A DNA stretch of 64,000 nucleotides from Phorcus lineatus. Lineage: Eukaryota > Mollusca > Gastropoda > Trochida > Trochidae. Below the pieces are notes generated by a model that had not been told where the DNA came from, searched no databases, and saw only the letters and a program-made list of their open reading frames with translations. The stretch is taken from positions 45,593,064 to 45,657,063 of the forward strand of contig OV121092.1 of the NCBI GenBank assembly GCA_921293015.1, in the 5' to 3' direction. Shown piece by piece: positions 1 through 12,275 of the stretch. Numbering within the stretch: position 1 is the stretch's first letter; each line of letters starts with the position of its first letter. Both the position numbers and the translations under genes were made by a program.

Positions 1-3000
1 AGAATTTTTCTGCATCAAAGTATATTTCATCTTGAATAACTCTTATCAAACAAATTTCATTTTGTTTATTATGAAACAAATACACAACCTTTATTATTTT
101 CTCTTAATTTAACAAACTTATGGATATGACAATGACAACTTGAGATTATGTTACCTTATAATAATCTCTTGAATCACTTAGTAATGAAAATGTTAAACTA
201 TGATCTGACAGACCTAAATGAGTGTTATGGTCAATATTGAGAATCACTTTGAGAGCTTGGCGTTGATTAAAAGACTATAAAGCATTGAAGCATGGTTCAA
301 GCTATGTGAGCAGAGGGGTGAAAATGGAGGAACACAATAGGTAATAATGCCTGAATAGCTGGTTTGTATATAGTATGCATTCCTTTGACCTGTGTCACCA
401 TCCCGACTATGTCAATATATCTCGTATCTCATGGATGTTGATAATCTTGTATCTCCGGTGTCATTCAGATACTACCATGTCTAATCGCCCACGGTCTGAC
501 CTTGACATCATGCATACTACATTTATCATATGGCTATGAATGTAATATTTTCCATAGTTTCCTTGAAATTTAAATCTTAAGTTATGAATGTGCATCCCTT
601 GAGAAAGTCATAGGGTAAAAAGGCATAACATACAAGATGGAAATTTTATGAAATTCCAATGGGACTGCAGAAAAGAACGAGAAGACATAAGTGAGAAAGG
701 ATCAATAAATGTTAATTCTGAATTTTGTTTTGGACACTTTGAATGGGTATTGGAGCAATCACCGAGATATGGACCAATGAGATTCAAATGAATATACTGA
801 GACAACAGCTTGTTGCTGCATTCTTGCAATATTATCATAAAACATTAAATATACAAACATATATTGTCAACCTCTCTCATTACTCATCTTTTTGAATTTG
901 TTTGCATTGATTAGCATAAACTTCTATATTTTTAAAATTATTTCCATAAATATGTTAAAATATGTTTTAATTTACCTCGCAATCATGTAGGGATACACAA
1001 TGAAAACAGCTGATTCTTTTTAACTATTAAAAGTCCTTTAAAATTTTCAAACTAGCATGCAATGTGGAAGCCTTGACTGTTGAAAAGAGAATTTATTGAT
1101 AATCAATTTCAATATCAATAAAGCAAAAGACAGTTAGATCTTCAAATCTGGACATACAATTATTTACACTTTTTCATCCTTTTTTAAAAATCCTTTACCA
1201 ATTGAACAGCAGGCTTTCATTCTTATCAAATTGATCATATACCTGGATAACATAAACATTGATCTTCCAAAATATTGATTCCGAAATAAATTTTTAAAAA
1301 TTTCATAAATAATTGATTTAGCCAATCTATTGACAGATACTATTGAGTCTGCTGTAGAGACCCATGAGGTAAGTGTTCCACACCTTAAATCTAATCTCCG
1401 ACACATACTGACATTGATTTTGCGAGAAAAAAAAGTGATCCATATCTCCTATGTGACAACGACACCAAAAGAGCTTTCTGGCTTGTGTAAGTGCAATATT
1501 CACCCCATAGATATGTCAACTTAAAGTCAAACAATCTTTTCAGCGCTCATAGGGGGTTCATAGAGGATTGGAAATTATGTATCACTTTTTCTCTGTATCA
1601 TCAAATAGCTTTCAAAGTGAATTTCAGGGTTGCTATGTTGATACTCTTATCAAGATGTATTGATTATATCTCGACAATAACATTTTTAAAAAAGAAGAAG
1701 AAATAGGGTTCATACTTCTGCTATCTTTTCTAAAAGGATATGAATAGATATTTTAGTTGCTACAATGGTCATAACAATACAAACAATGGCATTGATATCT
1801 CTTTAAAGAAATGTGAAATCTACAAAACAAAATACAACATTTCAAAGTTAAAGAAATACGTCCATTTTAAAATATGTTCATTAATATAAGAAATTTAGTC
1901 CCCAAAAAATATTGAAAAATCAAATTCATAATATCCAAACAGTTATCCATTCAATAAAGATCATGCTAGCACTATACCATTCAATCGTTTAGAAAATGCC
2001 TAGTTTCTCAAATGACCAATTAAGCCAAAATGGAGACAATATCAATAACGAGCACTTGCTAACGATCCCATCAACTGTTGTAGGTTTGTTCACTCGGCTG
2101 ACTACCCTTGCTATTCCTCGTGCTATTCCTCAAGAGCTTCAACAGTTATGGGACAGGAATTTCTTTGTCATATTATGTCATAACCCACATTCCCTGGCTG
2201 CGGGAGTGTGCAATACCAAAAGCACTGCATACGTTTGAGACAAACAATTGTTTTTTCTTGACAAACAACGTCTTATTCGTAAGCTAAACAGGTCTGTTTG
2301 TGAACTATTATTAGTGGAGTTGCCCGTCTCAACGATTCACTGCAACAACTCGAGATCTTCTAGCGGTGGCATCTCCATCAATATTTGAACCTCAAACAAA
2401 ACCGAATAGCTTAAATATATTACCTTAAAAAGATATGTGCATTATTTTTTTTCACAATTTAAATTTGCATTTTTATTGAATAACTTTTAAAGGCTGAATA
2501 ATAGATTGATAGATGATGAAATTTCAAAATAAATTTTTTTTTGCTCAAATGTAAACATATTTAAAAGGATGAAATATTGACATGCGGAGCCTCAAATTTA
2601 TTTCAGAAATATTGTTTGAGAAATGTAAAAAATCTTTTGATGTTATAGATCATATCCTTATTATAACTTCCTTCATGTAGTTTTGATATTTCAAGTAATA
2701 CATCAGATTTTTTCATAATGAATATCAAGACATTCAAACTCTTTTCATGTTCATAATTATCAAACAATGACTTCCTCATTAATTCTTAATCCATTCAAAC
2801 AATTTCACATATCAATAAGACATGTCTGATAAAAATAAAAATATCAATTTCTCATTTAAGTTTCCTGTAATCACATATGCTTTAAAGTTTATATAACATC
2901 AAAATCAATTTATAATTCATGTTTAGACCACCACATTGGGTTTTTAAGTTCAGTCTCATTATTGATGCATGTAATTTCACACTTGATCCCATGGTGATAT

Positions 3001-3591
3001 CGAGTTTCCTACCCTGCCTAAACACTCTGACAATAGACCCTATCAGTTAGCCATTGTAGAGGTAACACTATCCTACAAGTATTGCTTGATATTATCGTAT
3101 CGTTTACCTGCGCAATAAAACAGACAATCCCTCCAAATTAAAAGACTCCATTGTCCATAAAATGTAAATTAAAATAGGCTGTCCATTTAATTTGATTTTT
3201 TTTATTATCCATGATAAATCCATATAATGAACAAAGCATTTAGAATTTTAGAAAATAAGGTATTCAAGGAAAGGTAATTATAAATGACGAGAATAAAGAC
3301 AATGTCTATAAAATAAAACTGTTCAATCAATTGAAAATATTCAACAATAAAATAGTTATCATCCACCCAACAAAAATAGGGCACACATTCATCAACACAT
3401 TGTACTTAATCCATAAAAGTCAATTAGATTTGCTATTAACAAGGAAAAACAATTATTTATTGAGAGTGAATGAAAAAAGTAGTTCATAAAAGGCAATATT
3501 TGACAAGGTAATAAATGAAACACCTTAACTTGTAGCCTGAAGCGGCAATCAGTGAAGAGGTTGAAAGCATTTTGATTGTGCACTGATGATA
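1..3591. other. AT-rich non-coding stretch, no supported gene
   Basis: I see no supported gene or mobile element here. Both strands are AT-rich with frequent stops. A 32-base splice-bounded open segment at 1337-1368 is described under findings. The open frame at 1996-2238 on the plus strand starts with ATG but has no recognisable domain, and I do not call it. Confidence 0.6.
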
Positions 3592-3669
3592 GGCACATAA
3601 AGAAGGGTGAGGGGCACATAAAGAAGGGTGAGGGGCACATAAAGGAGGGTGAGGGGCACATAAAGGAGG
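3592..3669. repeat. 22-bp minisatellite, about 3.5 copies
   Basis: The unit GGCACATAAAGAAGGGTGAG plus two G is repeated at 22-base spacing. Later copies read AAAGGAGGG instead of AAAGAAGGG. It is a short G-rich direct repeat with no evident function. The minus-strand frame across it, with repeated Cys-Pro-Ser-Pro-like peptides, is a product of the repeat. Confidence 0.85.
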
Positions 3670-4492
3670 CATTATCACACCTCCATCACAAAACATCTGT
3701 GCTTTTAATTTCTGATTTTCGAAACTAAGAAAAATGGAACATTTTAAAGAAATAAATGTGAAATTTTTATGATTTTGTTTAACCCTATGTGCACCTAAGG
3801 CAAACTTTGTTGCAAACTTGGTTGCCTTAATTGTAATGTCTATAAAATGATATTTAGGGTGAGTAATGTCATGCTCAAAGTTCTATAGCATTTGTTACAA
3901 TTGTATTCATGTTTCAAAAGAATCACATTAAACCAATTGAGCAACAATTACTTTTTATGTTTCTTCACCACTATTGGAGAAGAATGCAAGTACAACAGCT
4001 AGACTAGTGTGCTACTGGAGGTACTACAGTTATCAATGGACAGCGTAAGTGTGAGATATGTACACATAATGTGTGGCAGATAACAGTGTATATCTACCGG
4101 TGTAGAACAGGTGTGTTTCCTGAAGATAACTAATCCTCTGAACATATCGATGCTTATCTCATCATGTATATCTACATCTACATTCTCTAGTAAATAACAC
4201 ACCTACCATCATAATTAGAGACGACATGTTGAACTTACATAAATAAAAACTTTTGTGATGTTGCTGTATAATCAATGACCATTTCAGGAACATACTCAAT
4301 TACAAAGTATTATACCATAGGTGTTTTAAAAACCTCTGTTTAGCTCCACACACACCGATAATTCACCTGTTGAATACAGAGCTGGCTACTCTAAACAATC
4401 AACGTAACGGCTCGATCAAGCGGGGAGGAATTGTGTCAACTTGATCTACCTGTAATTTTGATAGACACAAGCGAGTAGTGATCATACGCTTA
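3670..4492. other. Non-coding, nothing recognised
   Basis: This stretch is AT-rich with no coding frame, RNA gene or repeat that I can support. A weak self-complementary patch, AAGGCAA facing TTGCCTT near 3795-3830, is too short to call. Confidence 0.5.
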
Positions 4493-4750
4493 GATAGGGT
4501 GGTTCACAATGCTCGAGATTAAATACAAATCAGACGATTTACTAGCATTTGAAACCGACCAGTGTATTTGTATATATAGTAAGTAACAAACTGTAATAGA
4601 TAAGTTGGTCCACAATACTAGAGAAATACACTACAAATCAGAGGATTAACCAGTAGTTGAAACACATACACCTAAGGAGATGAATATCATAAGTAGCAAA
4701 TGATAGGGCTGCTCACAAAGCTCAAGATATGCATTGAGAAATTGGAGGAC
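4493..4750. repeat. Diverged tandem triplication, about 105-bp period
   Basis: Three related segments start at about 4493, 4599 and 4702. They share the frame GATAGGG-TGGT-CACAA-GCTC-AGA, and the first two also share ACAAATCAGA(C/G)GATT. The spacing is 106 and 103 bases. Divergence is high, so this is an old local duplication and not an active satellite. Only aligned blocks, not whole units, are conserved. Confidence 0.6.
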
Positions 4751-5772
4751 ATTATCCTAAATCAAGAAGAATGAATATCACTAACTTCAAGTTACCCTCA
4801 TTAAATCTCAATAATCTTTATTTTCCCAACTTATAAACATAACAACTTGTAAATCTTGAATGTCAGAAAAACAATTCTTGGCCATTGACAAGCAAACTGT
4901 TGAAAGTGAGTGAGTTTTCACATTTCTCCAATCTACATACCAACAAGGTGAGTCAATGACCTGCCCACCACTGAATGTTACACTTCCTCTAGTGATACCT
5001 GTTCATTTGACACACTGACGATATGTTTACCTTCAAACCTGCCAATCTAATCCAGGTGAAAAGTAAATAAAGAGTCATATAGGTGAGTGAATCAACACTG
5101 ATCTAACGAGGATGTCAGGGGAGACATTGTTTTAAAAACTACCTCGATGGTTTAGAATAACTAACATATTGTGTCGGTCACAAAACAGGAGTCTAAACTG
5201 AGGTGAGATAATCAGTATATTGCTTGGATTAAGTACCTTGTCAAATATTAACTACTGGTAGTTATCAGCATGTATCATACCAAGAAATAGGTGAATAAAC
5301 AATTTGGGAAAGGTAAGAGTGTCTTAATTGACACAAATTGAAATATCAAATGGACTGAAAAGAACATCAACTATGTGTCTAAGTGAATAATTGAAAGCAA
5401 GTGTAGTGAATCAACAAAAGGCCCAACTTGTCACCATATTTACCTTTTTCAATCAACTCAAGTGGATAGGCAAATTGACAGTAATCTTCCATCTGACCAC
5501 TCACAACAGAATTATCACCTGTAGATCTTTGACACCAGCAGGTGAGTAAACGACTTCACACCTTTCAGGTAAGGTGAATATTAGGTCATACCTAAATAAT
5601 GATCTTATTTCTATACTATCAATTCACATAAATATTTTTAAAAAATTGAAATACAGGATACATCTGGTCTCAGATGCTAATATTGACAAACACAAGGATT
5701 TAGGTATATAAAAATATCTATCAACAACAGAGGTTGAAGAGATTCTATGCAGGTTAAAAAAGGGATTAATTC

Positions 5773-6075
5773 AAAAGCTATAAACCTGTGGACTACATGT
5801 CTGATCAAAACTAAACTTGAGCTGTTCACAATCAAAGCTACTCCCATCTATCACAGGTAAGTTGATGAGATTCAGCACAGGTGAGACTTGACACAACCTC
5901 ATTTCTTAAAAACAAAGTTTGACGTAAAAGCTGTAAACTTGTGCTTTACATGACCGATAGCAAGCTAAATCTCTTCACAATAAAAGCTGACTAAAAACAA
6001 CTTCTAACTTCCCCAACAATACTTCCATCTACCACAGGTAAGTTGACAAGATTCAGCAAGGAGAGTTAAGAAGAT
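5773..6075. repeat. Diverged direct duplication, about 150-180 bp
   Basis: Copy one starts at about 5773 and copy two at about 5926. Both run AAAAGCT-TAAAC-TGTG, then ACATG, then TTCACAAT-AAAGCT, then CCATCTA-CACAGGTAAGTTGA and AGATTCAGCA. The spacing grows from 153 to 181 bases, so copy two carries an insertion. The duplication accounts for part of the local CAGGTR density. Confidence 0.6.
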
Positions 6076-6101
6076 TGAACACAGGTAAATGTCCGACCTA
6101 C

Positions 6102-6152
6102 CTCAGACTGACCAGGGTCCAGGATCTGAAGAAACACAGGTGCTCCCAACAT
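6102..6152 (-). CDS. Possible short alternative first coding exon
   Basis: On the minus strand an ATG at 6152 opens 17 codons (MLGAPVFLQILDPGQSE) that run without a stop into GAG|GTAGGT, a good 5' splice site, ending in phase 0. It lies at the left edge of a locally GC-richer patch (about 6100-6440) that could be a 5' UTR or promoter. I recognise no protein family. The start is the first ATG upstream of the donor in this frame. Phase 0 matches the candidates at 19784-19921 and 29636-29668 on the same strand, so all three could splice to one downstream exon beyond position 1. Short ATG-to-donor runs are common by chance, so this is weak without transcript data. Confidence 0.2.
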
Positions 6153-6439
6153 ATCAGTCAGTCCTGTGACTCGTCTACACGACAGTCCGTCTGTCTGTCC
6201 GTCCACAAGTATATACCTACACTCGACTAGATCGCGTACACTGTCACCTGTAGCGGGCCAGGTAATATTTCATTAGTCCGAGAGAGAGTGAGCCCTTCTA
6301 CCTGTCTACCTGGGCTAGCTAGATGCTGAGCAAACACCTGAGTGTATTTACTGTCGCAGGAGTCCCCCCTCCTCGCCTCTCGAGCGAGATATCCGTCTAA
6401 CTAGTCCAGCAGGACTACTCCATGGACCACTTGCTGTTT

Positions 6440-7351
6440 CTCTCTCCGTCTCTCTCCTTCTCTCTCTCTATCAATCTATCACTATCTCGGGGTCAATTTC
6501 ACTGTAAAGTTGACTTTTTCCTATTGATGAAGATGATCTTGCTAAATTTGTTTTCGTGTTGTTTTCTCTTGATGTAAAAGGACTCTCTTCCCAATAACTC
6601 TTATTCTATCCCACTCTCAATGTAATCTTTTACCTCTTTTTCTCACTATCAGCCTGACTCTGTCGCTCTCTCCCACCCTGAATGTTAAGTATCTACCCTG
6701 CTCTATCACTCTCCCACATTCAGCTTGACGATCTACCCCACTGTCTCTCCCTGTTGTAAAACTGATAAAAGTCCAGTAGGCCTTCAACTGGCCTGCATTC
6801 CTGAGTAACTCCCAGTAATCAAGTCCTCACTATAAGGACAAAGCAAGGAGACGTTTAGCCTCGGGGTACACAGGATTCTTAGCCTTAATAACAGCCCTTC
6901 CCCCGGATCCCTGTTTGAGGCCTGTAGTTATACAGTGTATCTATTCACTCTGTAGTTAACACTAAGTTTGTATTGAAACCCCCACTTTACTCCCATCTGA
7001 AAATATGTGATAATCACTTCAACATAAATAGTTTAATCCCTGATTAAACAGTAATCCATGCGGAATGGAAATCCGTCATTTTGTGCCTTTTAAGTTGCAC
7101 CATTTTGATTACACACCTTTTTGAAGCTGTCTTGCCTTTCACGTTGAATATTATTCACTTGAAAAGGTCTCTTGATGGAACACTTCAGTAATAACAGGTA
7201 AGACTATTATTGACTAACCTTAACCATTTTCTTATTTCAAAATACTAATAGTTTTTGGGAAGATTAACAATGAGACAGAAATATTCATTGGACATCAAAA
7301 GACAAGCAAATATATAAAGTTCGGGTTGATTACTTAAGTTGGTAGGTAGAC
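6440..7351. other. Non-coding; CT-rich start
   Basis: A short CT-rich run (about 6438-6471) opens the stretch. The rest is unique non-coding sequence with no frame I can support and no inverted repeat, until the TTAA that marks the next mobile element. Confidence 0.5.
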
Positions 7352-7829
7352 TTAAAGATCCACTCCGTGAGTTGTTGGAGTCATATATGCCAAACTTAAT
7401 CAATAGTGTCATTTGATCGCGAAGTATCGACTGTAACCAAAAAGACACATTTTAAAGCTTATTGTTTTTTTTACAGTGACAATATGAAGGTAGAACGTCG
7501 CAATTATGATCGAAAACCGGACAGTGGTTCTCGTCAAATCGTCAAACGTAATTTTGGAGACTTAACTAAAACAGCTATGGAGGCACCTAGGAGTTGATAG
7601 GGTTTGTTAGGTTATATAACTAGTATCCATGTATATTGGACATGATATCTACACCTCTGTGCATTTATAAGGCTGTTTTTAGATTTTCATGGAAAACCAG
7701 TATTTGTCAGATATATGTCTTTAGGAAATGAAAAGTTAAAATGTTTTGATTTTATATCACCACATATGACATTTAGGTTGGTGTCAAAGGTAAATAATAT
7801 GTTATGAAAATCACGGAGTGGCTCTTTAA
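7352..7829. mobile_element. TTAA-flanked non-autonomous DNA transposon (MITE), 470 bp
   Basis: The element spans 7356-7825. Its ends are AGATCCACTCCGTGA on the left and the complement of AGAGCCACTCCGTGA on the right, 15 bases with one mismatch. Each end is bordered directly by TTAA (7352-7355 and 7826-7829). TTAA duplication is the hallmark of piggyBac-type insertion, although the ends do not start with the CCY usual in that superfamily, so the assignment is open. A small frame inside (ATG near 7485, 37 codons, basic) follows a pyrimidine-rich AG site but matches no transposase I know. No transposase is encoded, so mobilisation would need to act in trans. Confidence 0.75.
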
Positions 7830-8676
7830 CACCACTGGTAGACTGGAAGTAATCTCACAGTAAAGAGGGAGCATTCACTTCTATGCCTTATGAAACATCG
7901 CTCATATCATCAGAGTTATGCGGTTGTGGACGTGCAAGGTGGCTATCATTGTGGCAGTGTTGGGGTTAAATAGGTGGAGGGGTGAGAATGGGGATTTGAT
8001 TTTTTGGGTATGTTTGAAAGATTGGAAGGCATTTATAAAGTAGTGAGAAAGTTACATAGTTTATATATTTGTCTTTGCAAGATGGAGCAGGGAGGAGGAG
8101 GGGGAAGAAAAGAAGTAAAATCAGAACATCAAGTCAAAAGCCAGATAGATGCTTGTTTTATAATGAACAAGGGTAAAATCTATGATTTTTCAAATAGTTT
8201 TGAAAGCAGATGTACAACAGATTGGATGGGTTCTGAGTAACAAATCAAAGTGGTCCAAAAGGAGGTTGACTGCTCAAAGACAAAAGATAGAGACATAGAG
8301 ATGTACAGGTGGGGAAGACTGATTGTAATGAAGAGAGAGGGAATATAGATAGAGCAGAGGTCAACTCTCGGGGTCACTGGAGGGATTAAGTCTGGGGGAC
8401 GGTGGCGATGGGGGGCAGACAAGCACAGACTCGATCCGACCACTGACACACCTGTGGATTCTCTACCTATCACAGGTAACGAGAGGTTGACGAATATGTC
8501 GAACAGGTATCCTCATATCATGGGATTGAGGCCTGTCAAACAGTCTCACTGAGTGAAATGTTGAGGAATTTTTTCTCTATTTACATCCGGGAACTAACAG
8601 ATATGTGAAACAATGTTGTCACTCCAACTAGGTCAAGTACAGAGCTATTTGAGTACATATATCATATAACTTCTCA

Positions 8677-8960
8677 ATTCCTTAAAATCACAAATATGAT
8701 CACTTTTATTGACATTTTCATTACATAGGAATTAAGTATATCCACTGATCCCACCTATAGGTAAATCATAATTGCTTTTCTATTCCTTAAAATCACAAAT
8801 ATCATCACCTTTTCAAATATTTTCATTTAATAACGGGTATGTTAACATAATTAACTCATAGGAATATTACATCACTTCTTAAATTTCCTTAACAAAACAC
8901 AAATATGAACACATCAATTAACTAGGATGTAAGAATGTCCACCAAATTTCACGCCTGAAC
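8677..8960. repeat. Diverged tandem triplication, about 100-105-bp period
   Basis: Three segments begin at about 8677, 8782 and 8882. Each runs ATT(T)CCTTAA followed by AAAACACAAATATGA or a close variant, then an AT-rich tail with TAGGA. Spacings are 105 and 100 bases. The copies are old and indel-bearing. This is the same style of local multiplication as at 4493-4750 but an unrelated sequence. Confidence 0.55.
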
Positions 8961-8999
8961 AAAACTATCTAACTCTTTAATCTGGATCTAGGCCAGGTT

Positions 9000-11900
9000 G
9001 AACATAAGACGAATGACTGAATATAAAATATGTATTTCAAGGCAGAGTTGTCAGGAGGTCTTGATAATCAACATGTTCTTGATTGTCACTCAATTGTTAA
9101 TTGTCAACGAGATTCCTTCACCTACACCGAGCCACAACAAGATGGACAATTTCATTCATTTTTCATATCATTCCCTATTATGCTATTATAAAGGCGTCTA
9201 ATGCCATTGAACGGTCTACTACACTTACATTGTAAGTACTTTCTGCTAGTTATACATGATAAGAAACCATACAAAAGATATTTGGCCCTAGACAAGTATG
9301 AATAATGTGGATATGGTCCATAGATATTAAAACAGCTTGGAGAATAATAGAGTCATTCTCGTCGAGGCTTGTAATGCAAGACTATGACACCAAGATCAGC
9401 TACTTAATGAGGAAGGGCTGTGCGATTGATTAATAGCAAATTAATTTCAACATGCAGCCCGTATCTTTTGAAAGCTGCTTAGGCCTCATGAAGTATTCGT
9501 CACATCATTCAACGATCAAAACCCTGTGTAAATCTTACAAAATTAGATTAATAGCTAAATTAATCACCTACCAATAAAATAAAATCAAACTTGAGGATGA
9601 AATCCTAATTTGATTAACCCACGATAATAAATTATTTGAGTTAAATGAATTACAATAAAACCGTTTCATTTATCAAGGTAATAAAAGTGCCAAATAAAGA
9701 CTACAAATAATAAATTTATTTGCTAATTGATTTATTGTGCCCAATGACACTATGGACATTCCCAAGATTCCTACAGCCTATATACCATATGTAAGTAGTT
9801 TACCTACCCGTATATAGATCTACCCATTACAATAAGCACACAGTTCGGGGAGAATTTGAGCTATGTAATCTTAAGTCAAACAGACAACACTGACTTTCCC
9901 CTTTTCAAATCTGAAATTGGATATTATGTTCTTGACAAGCGAGTTCTTGCTTCTAAAGAAAATTATACCACTTTTCAGCTGTACAAGAGCACCCAATCTA
10001 TAAACCTATGTACCTCTAAACAAACTCCATCTTCAACACAATAACATTCAGCGCAAGTTTCATTTTTTATTTAGAAAGTCATAAATTGCCTCTGCTTGTA
10101 CTAACAGATCTCCTTCAATGAATGATGTCTCCTGTGACAAGTTTTGGAAAGTTCATGTTACAAGTTTTCAGAATATTTTGTTTCTCAACTTTATCAGCTT
10201 TCAGCTATAGAACATCCTCCTGTTAAATTTTTCACCAATATTTACAATGCTTTGTAAAGATCTTCTTTATATGTAAAGAAAATATTTAGAGTACACACCA
10301 AGCCAGCACAACTGGGATACACAATGTAACACAATAATCGGAACGTATAACTCTGCCTGGAGATCCACCATGATCAGCTGCTGGTATCACATATCCCAGT
10401 ATCAATATACCCTGCTGTATTCCCTGTCTCTACCCTCATAGTTGGATATACAGCTATACCGGCCTCCAATCAATGGTGGGTGCTAATAGAACAGACATTC
10501 TAAATCAATAAGCTAAACTGAAGAAATCAAATATCAGACTCAATCCCTAAAGAGAATTCATCCTCTTTGTAACTTGAGTCTGTAGGATAGAATATGGATT
10601 AAGAAGATAAATCTTCAGTTGTGGACTAAGGGTAAGAGAGATGGGAGTTCCGGGGAAACCCCCCATTATCCCTGTACAAAAGTCCTACATAAATTGTACC
10701 AAATGGGTATCTCCTTCCTCCTTTAAAACTTTAGGATCAGACCAAAGTTCTAAACATTTACTACATTTTTGGTAAAACGCGATTCTGAAAGTGATTATTA
10801 TGTCAAGGAACACAATATCATCAAGCTGATATTATACAATAAGAGATTATGCATATACATAATGTCCGATCATAACCAGGTGTAGTATATTACTGACCCT
10901 AAACAGGAGAAGCTTTAGGAAATATAAAAATGTGTTTCCTGTAATATAAACTGACAGTGTACAAGCTGCAGACTGCATGATATCACTAATATTCTGGTCC
11001 CACAAGCGGTATACAAACTGTCATAAAACATTACTTGTATTCTGGTCAGCCTGTACAGAGAATAAATCAGCCAATGTCTCTATCTTAATTATCCATACAT
11101 ACATATTTCATCTCTTAAACTATTTTAACATCTTAAAAAAACATCAATAACTGACATGTACAAATTCATCCACAACAACTTATTCCAATTCTGTAACTTC
11201 CTTTCAATTGCAAAAAACTTCTTCCTTCTTTCTCTCCAGCCTTATGCAAAGTCATATAAACCACTGAAATGATCACCTTGATACCAATCCTCATCCATAA
11301 TTATTCTATTCCATATTTCTATCACACTGATAACAGATGGTATCTCTATCTTACGCCAAGACTAATTCATCCAATCTACTTTCATTTTCTCAAACTGACA
11401 TGCCTGGACTCATCTTACCTACTTATTCCTTCTGTCAATCTATGCTAAAATGGTGATTTAATTATCCCCTAATTACCCTTCTCACTTTGACAAAGACTAG
11501 AAATCTTCTATCCCTGTAATCTCTCCTTTCAAATGTTGATCCCCAGTCTCCTCCGCTTCAACCTGTTGAAGGACAGCTCAGGTTAACTCTCCCCTGTCCA
11601 AAGGATCAATTAGTACCGATTGATAAGTCACTGTCCCTCTATGGAACAATATCACCCAGCTAACAGGCTATACCAACCTTTGGGCACTGAAGGGTTAATG
11701 TAAAGATTCCTACAAGATGAAGACTGTAGGTCTTACCTGAAACTTCAGAAGGTAGGCAGGCAGGTAAGCTATTATTACATATCAAACACTCGTAAACCTG
11801 GGCACACTGAATCCCGCGGAATGCACATGGACAGGTCTCAGTAAGCTCCGCCTCCTACGCGACAGATGACATGATGACTGATGAATCCCCCAATCATAAA

Positions 11901-12240
11901 GCCCCTCCCTCAGGTAATCTTCCACATAGGACCAACATCTCTCATGGCTGTTTTACGGACTGTCAAGCACGTCACATGTCACTGTCATTTCATCCCAACC
12001 TTACATTCTTCTACCTGCTCCTCCCTTCCCCTTGAACCCCCCTCTAGGTGCCCCTCCCAAATCTAAATTACCCCCATCCTCCCTCCTCTCCCACCCAAAC
12101 ACTGGATTTACAGCTAACTCTGCTTGAACTCACCACAACAAAAACAAGTAAATTTACCTGTGAGCAGACCAGGTAGAGTTACCCTAACGAGTTTAGTTAG
12201 TCTTTACGAAGCTATGGAGCATGGCTTACCTGTCAGTCTC
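9000..12240. other. Non-coding; homeobox-site-like patch at 9390-9570
   Basis: I see no gene. Around 9390-9570 there are repeated TTAAT, GATTGATTAAT and ATTAATAGC words next to a GC-balanced core, the texture of a conserved regulatory element (see findings). A donor-like CAG|GTAAGA on the minus strand near 11740 has only stop-closed frames before it, so it could at most end a non-coding exon. From 11880 to 12120 the plus strand is C/T-rich. Confidence 0.4.
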
Positions 12241-12271
<31 letters not shown>

Positions 12272-12275
12272 GTAT
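12241..12275. repeat. (TA)n microsatellite
   Basis: About 35 bases of almost pure TA alternation, interrupted by two TATG steps. It is likely length-variable between individuals. The open frame that crosses it is an artefact. Confidence 0.9.

Larger units (their letters stand above)
4880..6345. other. Tract dense in CAGGTR / YACCTG hexamers
   Basis: By eye I count fifteen CAGGTA/CAGGTG hexamers or their complements, near 4996, 5053, 5516, 5539, 5566, 5854, 5878, 6035, 6082, 6137, 6245, 6259, 6299, 6307 and 6335. Chance would give about one or two. Several sit in the wider context CACAGGTAAGT or AGGTGAGT, which also matches a 5' splice site. CAGGTG is also an E-box variant bound by Snail/ZEB-type and bHLH proteins. 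Which reading matters, if either, cannot be told from sequence. Confidence 0.45.
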
